Source of the DNA: Rhyacophila brunnea
Lineage: Eukaryota; Arthropoda; Insecta; Trichoptera; Rhyacophilidae
Direction: 5' to 3'
Length of the DNA: 64,000 bases
Assembly (NCBI GenBank): GCA_022495005.1
Contig: JAGYXB010000510.1
Span: 620,001 to 684,000 of the forward strand
Positions 1 through 11,400 of the stretch are shown piece after piece. Under the pieces are notes generated by a model that saw nothing but the letters and a program-made list of their open reading frames with translations, did not search any database and was not told the origin of the DNA. Within the stretch, counting starts at the first letter, position 1; each line of letters starts with the position of its first letter. The translations under genes and the position numbers were made by a program.

Positions 1-118
1 CCGCTATAGTTAGCCTAAAATGACTATTTACATATTAAACAAAGTTATCACTTCATAAACTATACTAAGTCACTTATAACATTCGTGCAAAACTTATAAC
101 AGTTAAGCGTGTTCAAAA

Positions 119-436
119 GTGAATACAAAAAATACTTACGTAGAGCGAAAACACGTATCGGCGTGCTCCGTCGAAGCTGTTGGCCGCACTGATGCCCTGC
201 CCCGCGGTTACACTATGCGTATGAGCGGGAGTCTTACATACAAACGTGAGCACGCCAATGAATTGGATAGTGAAGATATCGCCACTGTACGAATGCTCCC
301 TGTGTACGAATCCTACCTGCTCTCCCCTACGGTGTGGTGTACCTTAATTATTAAGGTAAGTAGGTACATGCAAAAAAATAATTCGTCCACACCAGGGATA
401 TGTACATACTATTGGAGAAGACAGATGAAGGTGTGA
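119..436 (+). CDS. Unrecognised ORF, possible exon ending near 355
   Basis: An open frame of 105 codons beginning at GTG; the first in-frame ATG is at 215. I do not recognise the family. The stretch from about 140 to 330 is clearly more GC-rich and more coding-like than the DNA around it, and its composition is mixed rather than low-complexity. At 355/356 the sequence reads AAG then GTAAGTAG, a good splice donor, so the real unit may be an exon ending at 355 rather than a gene ending at 436. No convincing acceptor with a pyrimidine tract precedes it. It could be a 5' exon, an exon of an unknown gene, or a chance ORF. No function is assigned. Confidence 0.25.
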   Translation: MNTKNTYVERKHVSACSVEAVGRTDALPRGYTMRMSGSLTYKREHANELDSEDIATVRMLPVYESYLLSPTVWCTLIIKVSRYMQKNNSSTPGICTYYWRRQMKV

Positions 437-2390
437 ACTGTAATAATTCTAATTAGTTTTTCGGCAATTATAAATATGTCTCCAGTGCCAGTGGCACCCA
501 TACTACCAAATAATATTTTGTATGAATAAAATTATCTTGTGAAGTGCATGTAAAAACAATACATAGCATTATGACCACTGTACTGCTTGGGCTTATTTTT
601 TTTCCACTAAACAATGGCTACCTTTTTTTGTTTACTAATAATTGAAAAATTACTCATTTTACGAGATTCTCATTTTATGCCGTGTTTATTCATAAAAACT
701 TTTTAGATTTTAGAACTGTATTAAATTTTATATTTGGCGTTTTTTAAATCATTCTTTTATTATGCCTACTGTTAATCTTTTCGATGCACCCCAACTATTT
801 TATAACTTTTTAATATAAATTCTCCACCTAAAAGCTACATATTAATAAAATAACCATACAATTTGAATTTGTGAAATGATACCATCTTATTATTAATTTT
901 TATTTTATGGTTATGTTTTTCACCCTATGATTATTGGTTTTTCTCTTGTGCAGGACAAATTCAAATGATTTTGAATAATTCATTTTTTTGATTTTTTAGA
1001 TAAATAAAAATATGTATAACGCGAAATCCAAATCTGTACCTTAGCGTCAACTTGACCCAAGATTTTATAATATTTGTATGTATGTGATGCAATTTTATGT
1101 GATATAATAAATTATCTAAATTTGATGATAATTCACATTTGGAATTTTATTTTATAATTATCTGTAGTGTGTTTCCTGACTAATATAAATGGCTATTTAT
1201 CCAATATGTAGAAGGGTCGCATGTTAATATGTTACCATGAAAGGGGGTCGCGATCAATGGTTCATAATAAGCCAACAACTCAATAATTCAAGTGGATTTA
1301 TTTGAAAATTACAAAAAATACACAGAATACCATTCATTTTACCTCGCCAAACCCTGGGATTCTACGGAATATCATTTAGGGATAATATGGGGAATACTAC
1401 TGTAGAACATCATACTGCCCTTAACCTCAGTGATAGGTAAAGGGGCACGCCAAACATCCTGGCATGGGGCCCCGGTTCGGGATGTGGGGACCATGGCCAA
1501 AGCATAATAAAGCAAAAAAAACTGTCTACGATGAGAATTTTCACATTCAATGACTGGTGTAATTTTGTCAAAGAATGCGGAAATTCATTGTATCAATGAC
1601 GTTTCAGGTTTTTAAATCATTCGCATCTAAATATGATAACCCAACGCACCATTTAATTTATATTACAAAAAAACATTGTGTGGTAAAATAGTTCCCATAT
1701 ACAATATGGCGTGGTTTCACGTTTGAAGAGATGATTTTGAGAGACTCTTTTTATATAAACATCATTTGAAGAAAATGATTTTATGGTAGTTGGTTAACGA
1801 CGAAATATAAAAAGAATTCCTGTTATTGTTCCAGATATACCTATTATAATTAAGATTCCAAAGAAATCATATTTCTAAATTAAAATATCGTGATTTAGTG
1901 ACAACGCTAAATACATACCAGAGGAATACCAAGAGTATTTTCGTGGGCTTTCCAGACAGTGAAGATTATGCCTGTTTTGTACTATTCTTTTGTTGATAAA
2001 TGCAAACCTAAAAAACAACGAAGATCTTAATGTTATCTAGCTTATGTATCTACCTACAGAACCCAAATCATTAAAAACAAGAGATTATAATATTATTTAT
2101 CAATAGTTATATTTTTTGTTATTTTAACCAATATGCAATATTTGAAAAAACATGAGAGCCAAAATTTCTTAAAAACCCTAAATACAGTCAAATTTACAGG
2201 TACCAAAACAAAACATTTTTCACATCATTTTTCAATAGTGCACGAACTGTAAAATTTTTGTTTTTTTCAAGTGAAAAACAAAATATCTTTTTAGTGATGC
2301 GTGTGTGTAAGTAAAGTGATTGGTATTATTTTGATTACATATACGTAATTATTTTCGTCGGAAATAATTTTCGAAATTTCCATGTCGCGC
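437..2390. other. AT-rich non-coding stretch
   Basis: No gene seen on either strand; many stops in all frames and long A/T runs. The only structured part is the dispersed repeat at 1393-1498, listed separately. Confidence 0.6.
1393..1498 (+). repeat. Dispersed ~70-105 bp GC-rich repeat, copy 1
   Basis: The stretch CTACTGTAGAACATCA ... GTGATAGGTAAAGGGGCACGCCAA ... GATGTGGGGACCATGG has relatives at 10777-10850 (minus, internally deleted) and 32586-32665 (plus). Shared words include GCGATAA-TAG, TCCGC-TCAAGATGTGG and CCATGG. Unclassified; it may be part of a larger degraded element. Confidence 0.5.
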
Positions 2391-2579
2391 CAAGTTGCAT
2401 TAAATGCATTAACCAATGGTTATACGGGTTCAAATCTCGTCGAGTTTCGTATTTGTTTTCAAATATGATTTTTTCTAGTGGGTATATATCTGAGGTGTTT
2501 TCAAGTTATGTATGTTCAATATATGGAATGTCACATTCTCAAAATCTTGTGAATTATTCATTGAATAAAAGAAATGGTT
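2391..2579 (+). repeat. TIR/tRNA-like element, 3' part
   Basis: A tRNA-like core (A-box-like ATTAACCAATGG, B-box-like GGGTTCAAATCTCG) is followed by the family's right arm: TTTTCAAGTTATGTATGTTCA, then CTTGTGAATTATTCATTGAATAAAAGAAATGGTT, which is the terminal inverted repeat. The left terminal repeat is not visible, so the copy looks 5'-truncated or diverged. Confidence 0.55.
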
Positions 2580-2770
2580 AATTCAAAGATGTTTATTTAT
2601 TGAGTGTATTTATGTATTCATATTGGATCAATACAAGCAAGCAAAAAATAAAACATTTGGTAGGTCGTGCCATTTATTTCAACTTTAATAGTATGCTTAT
2701 AGTTAAGCACATATCTACTAAAATGTAGTCTATACAATTATTACGCACTTTTTTTGCTATTCAAATCATT

Positions 2771-2850
2771 TGACGACCTCCGTGGACGAACGGTTAAGAT
2801 TCTCATCTACGAATCCGGAGATCGCGTGTTCGAACGCGGCGTGCTAAGTC
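2771..2850 (+). repeat. tRNA-derived SINE head (GACGACCTCCGTGG type)
   Basis: Begins TGACGACCTCCGTGGACGAA. The A box resembles TGGACGAACGGTTAAG and a B-box-like GTGTTCGAACGCGGC follows 40 nt later, the spacing expected of a pol III promoter. From memory, this start is typical of SINE heads in Lepidoptera. The tail could not be delimited. Confidence 0.5.
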
Positions 2851-3702
2851 AATTTTATTTGATTCATATGTGTTATTTTACGTTTAATTACTATAAAATA
2901 ATATAGTATAGTATACTTGCGGCAAGTTCCGGAGCGGTGGATACTCTCAATATCGTGAAAGACAACAATTCAGAATCGAAACGTTGCTTGAAATGACTTC
3001 TAGTCCAAATACTAAACAAAAAAGTATCAAAATACTAAAAGTATTTTGATATCAATTAAAAACCCACTTAGGGTTTTCAAAGTATTTATAATATTACAAT
3101 TAATAATAAGTATACAAAGTCATAATATTGTTTCAACGAATAAGAAAATGTATTCTGTCTTCATCTATACGTATAGTATTTAAGCAAAGGCAAACGGCCT
3201 ATCTGAATAGTCTTGATAATGGTGTCACTTCATTCAGGTGTAAACAATGGACCCGTCTCCAGCACCTGTACCTACAGTAAAAAATATTTCTTATGCAGTT
3301 TACGCAAAGGATATTTTCGCATATCATTGAAATTATAAAATTTCACGCACCGTTCCCGTTCCGTCTCACCTTCATATCACCTCTTCCTTGCAGTGGCAAC
3401 GTCGCACTCTCCGATCAGCTAAAGGCGATTAATAATGAACGGAAATAATCAACGAAGTCACGTTCTATATTCAGGGATAAAAAAGTATATAGGAGCCTAT
3501 TTACTGCCTTCGAAATTATCACTTACCTTATCAAATTGAGTTATAGGTACCTACGGTACCAGCTCGTCGAGCTGGTCACAACTGCATATAAATCTATACC
3601 TGACAATGATCAAGTAAGTGACAAATGAGCCAATAAGTCGAAATGATCAGGTAACTCCGGTAATTTGTGGACGGTTTGATTCACTAACTCCCCTTAGACA
3701 TA

Positions 3703-3745
<43 letters not shown>

Positions 3746-3919
3746 GACTAAGTTAAGTTCTATAAACTCAGCATCGATTTAGAATCACAGGCTGCCATTT
3801 GCATTGACTAATTATAAATGACTAGAATTCACAACACTGGTTGTAGACCTAAACACATCTCAAACTAACAAAATCATTATAGTCAATGATTTCTCATAAT
3901 TTTTTAACGATTTGTTGTA
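2851..3919. other. Non-coding stretch with a palindrome and a TA microsatellite
   Basis: No gene seen. It contains a perfect 19-bp palindrome at 3558-3576 (ACCAGCTCG, T, CGAGCTGGT) and the (TA)n run listed separately. Confidence 0.6.
3706..3741. repeat. (TA)n microsatellite
   Basis: About 18 uninterrupted TA units. Confidence 0.95.
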
Positions 3920-4163
3920 CTACTTTTTTTCCGACCATGTCCGATCCTAATAAGACCATGTGGGCCTCCACAGAGTAGAGGTTTGTATTAACATATTTTG
4001 TTTTTTACGAGAAATGGATGTTAGCCACTTTCTCAACCTGTTAGGTCCATACCCTGACTCATACACAAATTGAAAATAATATGTGTACTTGCCAGACCCA
4101 GGATTCGAACCTGGGACCCACGGCGTGATAGTCCAACACTTAAGCCGCGCGGCCACCGTGGGT
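3920..4163 (-). repeat. tRNA-derived SINE, copy A
   Basis: Read on the minus strand, it starts ACCCACGGTGGCCGCGCGGC, with an A box like tRNA-Ser/Leu (TGGCCGCGCGGCTTAAG) and a perfect B box GGTTCGAATCC. A shared non-tRNA body follows (TGGCAAGTACACAT, TGTGTATGAGTCAG, CTCTGTGGAGGCCCA, GGATCGGACATGGTCGG). Same family as 5329-5565 and 11188-11400. No target duplication recognised for this copy. A 69-codon ORF across it is a by-product of the repeat. Confidence 0.85.
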
Positions 4164-5318
4164 GTATGTCTAATCTATATCTAATTATAGCATAGTAATT
4201 GACAGACAAATACCGAACAGAAAGTAATTTAATATTCTAGTCATACAAATGAATAATGTCTCCAGGTTGCATAAATTAGAATAAGTGATATTTTGAATAC
4301 AGATTATTAAATTTTGCTGCTGTGGCATATTTTAGTGAAACTTACTCAACATAACCCAAACAGACATAATATTGTATATTATAAACAGTGGGTCTTTCAT
4401 ACGAGGAACGGATGTTACAATGTATATGCCCTAAGCGCAGTATATATTAAGTATTTATATGACATGAAAATAAAATTCAAATAATACTGATATTTTGTTC
4501 TTCTTTGTGTTTCAAAGTACCATTTATGACCTCTGCCTGTTATTATTTTAGGCACAATGAGTATTCCTGGGAGATACTTTCTACGATACCTAATACGGTA
4601 CCTTTATGATATGATGCCTGATAAAAAAAATGCGAGCGTTAAGACTTGTACGCACACTGGAATTGTATCGTTGTTTATTACACAATAAATTATTTATTGT
4701 TGAGTTTTTTCTGTTGCTAACTCCGTCCACATAGCTAAAATAAATATCAAAAGCTTCGATTTTTGTCTGTATTATATTTAAAAGTTGTTTATACTTTACT
4801 ATTTTTTGAAAAAAAATACAATCTAAGTTCCTAAAGTAATTGGAGTAGTTGGAGGAAAGCTCTCTGCACCGTTAAATGTAAATGGGACTCGACTGTACGG
4901 AAATTGTCCCAATCGTCTAAATTCCTGGCGCTCTTAACATTTTATCTGATTACTTTGGAAAATCATATTTTCGTGTAATACTGCATAAGTGCATACGTTT
5001 CCAACATATATAACTGCATATTGCATTTTCAATGAGGATTCATTAATAGTTTTTCAATTTATATTAATTGACGATAAAAATGCATATTTGCATCAATTCG
5101 TCTTACCCAAATTGTATTATCCTTTCCATAGTTAAAGTTATTGCGACTGACAATTTTTTTTAAATATTATTAGACTTTTCAAGTATCTATGCTTCAGCTT
5201 TAATTTTTCTAATAATATAGATAAATAACTATTGAAGACGTTGATGAAACCTTCCTCCACAAGATGTAGTCTAAATATATGACAGTAAAGATGGGAAAAA
5301 ATATTAAGACTGATAACT
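4164..5318. other. AT-rich non-coding stretch
   Basis: Nothing recognised on either strand. Confidence 0.6.
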
Positions 5319-5328
5319 GTAAGTCACT

Positions 5329-5565
5329 TACACCCACGATGACCGTGCGGCTTAAGCGTCGGCCTATAGCGTCGTGGGTCCCAGGTTCGAATCTGTCTGG
5401 AGCGGTCTGGCAAGTACACATATTGTTTTTTAATTTGTGTATGAGTCAGAGTGTGAATCTAATAGGTTGAGCAAGTTGCTAACATTCATTTCTCGTAAAA
5501 TCTGTTAATACATACCTCTTACTCTGTGGAGGCCCATATGATCTTATTATAATCGGACATGATCG
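5329..5565 (+). repeat. tRNA-derived SINE, copy B, with target duplication
   Basis: Same family as copy A: a tRNA-like head starting ACCCACGATGACCGTGCGGC, B box GGTTCGAATC, then the shared body ending GGACATGATCG. It is flanked by the exact 10-bp direct repeat GTAAGTCACT at 5319-5328 and 5566-5575, the mark of LINE-style target-primed insertion. This fixes both ends and gives a full length near 237 bp with no poly-A tail. Pol III internal promoter boxes are present; mobility would depend on a partner LINE. Confidence 0.92.
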
Positions 5566-5575
5566 GTAAGTCACT

Positions 5576-7211
5576 GCATTACAGATTCCTTCATACGATA
5601 CACTAGTATCACTCGCATCTGTCAAAATCTCTAAATACGATTATTTTAGATTTAGTCAATTCCTAGATTAATAAATAGATAATAATATTATAAGTTTGTT
5701 GTTCAGATTAATCCTTAAATTTGCTAATACAACGCATGTTCGACTTGTACATTAAATTGTGCACATTATTACAGTATACATACTGTAAATTATAACTGTC
5801 TGTGAAATGATAGGTAACGTCAATTATTATTGTATGTATATGCAGGGAAATGTACTGATCCATCATTGAGTAGGATATCTAAATGGACAATAAAAAAAAT
5901 CGTGTGTTTCATAGTATATTATTATTATAACGAAACGTCGATTGACGAGTTTATATCCGCCATGTTTCAATGCGTTTAACATACGGAATATTAATTTTGC
6001 ATGGCTACCAATTCAAACACACTAAAACCGTACGAATGGGCATCAAATGTTTATATTTCATATTATTTTATACAGAGTACGTCAATATTGATTTGACGTT
6101 TAGGATACTGCGTCATATTTTTCAAATTTAGAACCCGCATGGCTTCTTTCTGATTCATTCATATATAAGATGGGAATTTATCTTTTGAATCTGGTAGTAA
6201 TAAAATCATTTTACTGTACTGCCGATGGCACAAAATAATATATTAGCCTCGCGCGCACGTGTATTATTTCATGTGCCATGGTATACGATGTTTTGATTGT
6301 TGCCAAATTCGAGCGAAATCCAATGAAACGGGAACGGCAGCTAGAATAAAATATACGTAGGTATGTAAGTACGTCGTTTATTTATTTTATTCGTGTGGCA
6401 ACACTGCTCGCGCATTTAAATTACCCTACATCGCGGTAAACCGACAAAATAGCCTGACATAATACAGATATGCTTTTTTCTTTTGTCGGATCTGCCACAT
6501 GTGGTGTATTTCAGAGGGCGTGTTTGGTTTTTTTAATCAGCGTAATTGTTGGCGGATTTTATTCGTTCTAAATTTGAAAAATACGCACAAATCTACGTGT
6601 TACGACCAATCCATTTTTATCGGTACTAACGATTTAGAATTTAGTTCATAATATAATAGATAAACTTTCATTTGCTACAATAATTAATATAATATAATAC
6701 AAATTTAATGATTAGTTAGTTTAAATTAGGGTGCGTACATTGTAGAGCGAATTGGCAGCAGCTACTGCTGTCGTATTGCAATATTATGTTAAGACGGTAC
6801 TTCAGTGAAACGGCAAATAATTTTCAACTATAGTTGCGACGAAATTTAGGACTGGCTGGCAATCGGAGAGCGAAAGTTGAGCTGTGAACACGTAAATTTG
6901 TTTTGTGATGGCGACGGGGGAATTAATTCTTAAATCATGTAAAGATGACTAAAAAACGTTACTTATTTACTTGAAAAAGAAAACATGTCAATGAATATAT
7001 TATTATTATTAGTAATAGAACAATAAACATAACATTAAATGGACGCATGTTGACTTCTTATGACAAATTATGTTTTGTTCTGCACGCGTCATTTGCACAA
7101 TCGTCGCGTAGTCACGATCGTTTTAGACCGTGCCACAGCTGAAGTATAGCCTTAAAGTTAAAAGCACCTTAAAATAATGTACTTATGTATCTGCACAAAC
7201 CTTTTGACACG
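5576..7211. other. AT-rich non-coding stretch
   Basis: No gene or clear repeat recognised. Part of 6240-6560 is slightly more GC-rich but has no usable ORF. Confidence 0.55.
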
Positions 7212-7817
7212 TTTATGTTGTAGCTTAACTACTAGGGAATGACAAAAGAAATGGCGTATTTCAAAAAAACACTACCTTATTCTTAGGTCAATAATTATTA
7301 TAAAGCAATCATTATTCCTAAGATGTTTATCACACTTGAATGGTCAAAGATATAGCTTATAATAAGTATCTTTAGAATCATCTTCAAATGTTTAATATTG
7401 CCGATTTTTTGAAAAATAAAATGTCTAATTCTTGTCAAATTTGGGATCACAGAGATTATCAATATAATTTTTTATCGTGAATATTTTACAAAAATTATCT
7501 CGTAATAAATTATGCTAATAGTTTTATAAATGCGTTTAAAAATTAATAAATGTAAAAAATCTTAACACCACTGCACAGTTATGTACCGAAATATGACTAT
7601 ATTCCAAAACATTAGAGCGAGAGGTTTAAAGAATACTATTTTATGTAACAAAAATACTTCATGCAGTCATCAAATGTTTTAAATAACTATAAAGGATAAT
7701 AAGGCTTCAAAATTATATAAATAGATTATCTACAACGTTTAAGGAGTGTCCAGGATCATGGTTTGAAAATACAATAAAAACTCAATTTTGACCTTCGACG
7801 AGCATGTCCCCCCTTAA
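7212..7817 (+). mobile_element. TTAA-bounded foldback family, single right arm
   Basis: About 600 bp nearly identical to the right arm of the full foldback at 57924-59228 and to 42180-42772. It begins near TATGTTGTAGCTTAA and ends CGACGAGCATGTCCCCCC followed by TTAA (7814-7817). The left arm and spacer are missing, so this is a solo arm. No coding capacity. Confidence 0.85.
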
Positions 7818-7924
7818 GATGAAACAAAATTCAAACTCAAGTCCTGTAAATATGGCTATCATAGCACTTTTTACAGTTACCTACAGCCTACCTTCATTCA
7901 ACAGGCACTCTTCGCAACTGATAC

Positions 7925-7967
7925 CAGTAGCGAATGGTGTAGGTAGGCTGTTAAGATCCGCCATAAC
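7925..7967 (+). repeat. Fragment of CAGTGGCG-family end
   Basis: CAGTAGCGAATGGTGTAGG then TAGGCTGTTAAGATCCGCC matches the first 40 bp of the element at 8095, with substitutions. A short extra terminus lies directly outside the palindrome. Confidence 0.6.
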
Positions 7968-7989
7968 TTTGAAAGTCTACAAATATACT

Positions 7990-8690
7990 ATTTCTTGTTC
8001 GAAGTTAGTCACAAACAAGTGATGTTAACTGTTTTTTTCCGAAATCTCATTAATGCTCCGGTTGTATGTTATTGTTAGTTGTATGGGTATCAGTCAGTGG
8101 CGAAGGGTGGATGTAGGCTGTTAAGATCCGCCATAAATAGTGAACACAAAACATTGTCACTCATACGGATTTGTTTTCGTTAAAATAAGACTACAATTTA
8201 CAGATAGTGTTGGTTAGTTTTTAAAAATTAATTAAACCCTGCCTAAACCAAACCATAATAGTTTTGGTATATTTTGGGCGATACGACAAAATTGTACACA
8301 CTTTTACCAAACTATAATAGATAAATAGTATTATTATATCTATAAAATATCCAAAGTAATACATGATTTAATTGCATAATTTTAGATATTTTATAGATAG
8401 ACGAGTATTTTTTGACTATTATCTATTATGGCTTGGTTTCGCAGGGTTTAATTTAATTTTAAAAACTAACCAACATCATCTGTAAATTGTAGTATTATTT
8501 CAACGAAAACAAATCCGTATGAGTGACAAAGTTTTGTTTTCACTGTTTATGGAGGATCTTAACAGCCTACATCCACCCTTCGCCACTGACTGATACCCAT
8601 TCAACTAACAATAACATACAACCGGAGCATTAATGAGATTGCGGAAAAACAGCTAGCATTACTTGTTTGTGACTAACTTCGAACAAAACA
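7990..8690. repeat. ~690-bp palindrome enclosing a CAGTGGCG foldback
   Basis: The two halves are reverse complements around a centre near 8341. The outer arms (7997-8094 and 8589-8684) pair over about 97 bp, for example TTCGAAGTTAGTCACAAACA against its complement at 8664-8683. The inner part is the CAGTGGCG element. The symmetry runs across the boundary of the inner element without a direct target duplication. Confidence 0.85.
8095..8588. mobile_element. CAGTGGCG foldback MITE (hAT-like), copy F1
   Basis: Ends CAGTGGCGAAGGGTGGATGT and its inverse ACATCCACCCTTCGCCACTG; the arms are long and inverted. Shared internal words are TTAAACCCTGCCTAAACCA and ATAAAATATCTAAAATTATG. Relatives: 39830, 41111, 50531 and 63514. 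No ORF. The hAT assignment rests on the CAGTGGCG end and on the 8-bp target duplication of copy F3. Confidence 0.85.
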
Positions 8691-9159
8691 CTTTGCAGAA
8701 ATAATGTATAAAATGGATACTTTATCGAACGTGTGCTTTAAAAGCATACTTACCTACTCAAATATTTCAGTGAAAATATTCGTATAAAAAATACTATCTA
8801 GCTAGAGTATTCCACTAAAACGTAGTGTGCATGAATGCAGCGTCATCGTAAACCGAAAGTGCACTATATTCAGGATCAATATTGTACTCTCATAAGTAGG
8901 GGCCAAATGTCCACAGAGTGCTTACCTGTTGATGTTGATGGACAACTTTTTGAGCACGTATCTCTTGGCTGAGAGCTGCTGTCTATCATATATAGAATAT
9001 ATACCGTTTTTATTTTCATATGCAAGTACCTCCGACGTAGTGGAAATGGCATTCTTACTTTCTTATTACCAAATAACGTCAAAAAATAAACACTCAACAT
9101 CATGGTATACCTATTGTATAGTAGGTAATATGTTTAGAGTGAAATTATCAATTTATTTT
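8691..9159. other. Non-coding stretch
   Basis: Short overlapping ORFs on both strands around 8876-9198 match nothing I know and have no coding-like composition. Confidence 0.5.
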
Positions 9160-9605
9160 ATAATTCATCGGCCGGGGTCGATTCACTGCTGGATGTAGGT
9201 CTATCTTAGCTGCTTCCACTTTTTTCGGTCCGTAGTTTTTCGTTGCCACGTACATCCACCATATCTTATGATTTCGTCTATCCAGCAATTTTTGAACGTC
9301 CCTGAGATTTCGCGTTATGCCCAATATGCACTTTTCCATGCCACATTGCGCTACTCCTATTTTTTTTTTTATCTTATACCATAATATTATCTCGAATAGG
9401 TACGGCTTTCCACGATTTGCAGTCTGTTAAACGCTTTCCATATTCGGTACTGCAACTGGGTTCTGAGGAAGAAATATTTTTTGGTCTTACCTATTCTTCG
9501 ATAATCTCGGAGACTTAACCCGCTTCCAATGTAAGCAATCGATCCTTTTCGTATCAGATGATTAGATGCGTGGCAAGCCGTACTATAGTACGGCCGTGGC
9601 ACCAA
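9160..9605 (-). pseudogene. RTE-type retrotransposon C-terminal relic
   Basis: Read on the minus strand, pieces of the reverse transcriptase tail of an RTE-type non-LTR retrotransposon appear in shifting frames. A region like the family's NRLQ...QRAMERAMLGI motif is seen as FNRLQIVES near 9430 and MEKCILGITR near 9339. Near 9175-9270, in another frame, are TWQRKTTDRKKWKQLR and TYIQQWID-like words, matching the usual W-AQDR-W-GEAYVQQW tail. Several frameshifts and stops make it dead. The motif order is as expected of RTE, but residue identity is low. Confidence 0.6.
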
Positions 9606-10776
9606 ACTGTGAATTTCGTTCGTAGTGCTATTTATTGCCCATACTTTCTAAAAAATATATTTACTACGAACAGGTTACTGCATTGCATTCTAATATAAAT
9701 ACTAACTACCACTACAATCGTAACTCGTAATTCAATTCCGTGGTATGATTATAAATACAAGGTTTTGGACGCTCGTCTTTTGCCTATTAAGCTTTTCCTA
9801 TACGACCATTGGCTTCAGTGATTCACCGAAGTTAGTATTAAATTCGGTGTAGTTTTCTACTAAGTACTAGCATAGTAGAAAAACACTAAATCAAGTTGAA
9901 TATAAGAATAAATAAAAGTCTTTGATACTTATAACCAGTATAAAACCTTTTAGTGGCTCCCTAAATCCCGGTAGAAAATATACTGATCGAAAATTCTTCC
10001 ACTCACAATGCTACGTGAATAAAAATCGCACATTTATGAAAAAAGGGGCATATTTTCCTTCATATATTATGCCCTTTCCTTTGTTGTATTACATTATTTA
10101 TTCTTACATATAATATATACGGATGTTAAATTGTCGCTTTACCTGTTTGCGGTTTGGGCACGATTCCCTTTGACAGCGATTATTATCAATTCAGGTTTGC
10201 CAAATTAATGATAATACATGTAAAAGACTAAAATATTTTCCAAGTTGAAAATTTTCACCTTTTTTCTCCTTTCATAATAATACTGTTGAGATAAAAGATT
10301 ACGACTGTCCGAAGTATTTAGTGGATAATTTGCAAAATGTCGGCATAATTGAAGATTTAGGATGAAATTCCTCTCTTCCCTGCGAAATTTTTTTAATGAA
10401 TCATTTCAAAGGAGATTATCTACCCGAGGGATAAAGTTTTTCATTTTTTTTTCTGAGATGTAATAATTCTGCGATAACTGGATATTTCGAAAACTTTTAT
10501 TATTCATTTAATCTTCAGAGGGTTTTAATTTTTTTTTAAGTTTTAACTAAAGTAAAATATCTCTTGCTTCTTAATCTTCTACCAAATTTGTTGGGGGATT
10601 GTGAACTTATAGCAAAAACCAATTAAAAGTTATATTAGTTATGCAAAATTAGAAATGTCAATGGATTATCCATTTTCTTATAATAATGCTTTTACCGTAA
10701 GATAAAGTGAAAATTGTTGATAGTGGTTTTAAAGCTATTCAATAGTATGAACTGTGGAGAAACCTATATATATTAC
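9606..10776. other. AT-rich non-coding stretch
   Basis: No gene or repeat recognised. Confidence 0.55.
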
Positions 10777-10850
10777 CATGGCCCCCACATCTTGATGCGG
10801 ACCCCCTACTTATCGCTAACGTTAAAGGTACTGTGACGCTCTACAGTAGC
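10777..10850 (-). repeat. Dispersed GC-rich repeat, copy 2
   Basis: Read on the minus strand: CTACTGTAGAGCGTCACAG, then GCGATAAGTAGGGGGTCCGC and ATCAAGATGTGGGGGCCATG. Matches 1393-1498 and 32586-32665 with an internal deletion. Confidence 0.5.
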
Positions 10851-11187
10851 ATTTTCGAAATGGCGTTCAAGCTAAAATTAACGTATTCAGTGTAATTTGA
10901 GCGTTTTTTTTTACTAATAGAGCAAATTTGTGATGTGTGTTTATCTCACTTATCTGGTCAAGTATTTATATAAAACAAAAACAGATATAGGTTATTTATT
11001 TAAGAATGTAGAACACATAGATATACCATCATAAATCGTCCGGTGTTCAAATTTGGAACTAATCTCATCACAGTATAAAAAGTACTGATCGATAATGTCA
11101 ATTGGTGCCTTCACTTATCGGACAACTTATACTGATGAATCTATAGTTAAATGCACTTGTCTAAGAAAATTGTATTCAAATTTTTTT

Positions 11188-11400
11188 TCCGACCATGTAT
11201 GTCTCCACAGAGTAGAGGTTTGTATTGACAGATTTTGTTTTTACGATAAATGGATGTCAGCCACTTGCTCAACCTATTAGATCCATACCCTGACTCACAC
11301 ACAAATTAAAAAACAATATATGCACTTTCCAGACCCAGGATTCGAACCTGGGACCCATGGCGTGATAGTCCAGCGCTTAAGCCCCGCGGCCACCGTGGGT
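11188..11400 (-). repeat. tRNA-derived SINE, copy C
   Basis: Same family as copies A and B. The tRNA-like head ends at 11400 (ACCCACGGTGGCCGCGGGGC on the minus strand), with B box GGTTCGAATCC and body down to the CATGGTCGG end near 11188. The body is shortened relative to copy A around 11195-11205. Target duplication not certain. Confidence 0.85.

Noticed and set aside
4085..4163. tRNA gene on the minus strand
   Set aside because: The same head with the same non-tRNA body occurs at 5329 and 11400, one with a target duplication; it is a SINE.
7804..8022. 72-codon plus-strand ORF
   Set aside because: It spans the end of one repeat, a CAGTGGCG fragment and the start of a palindrome.
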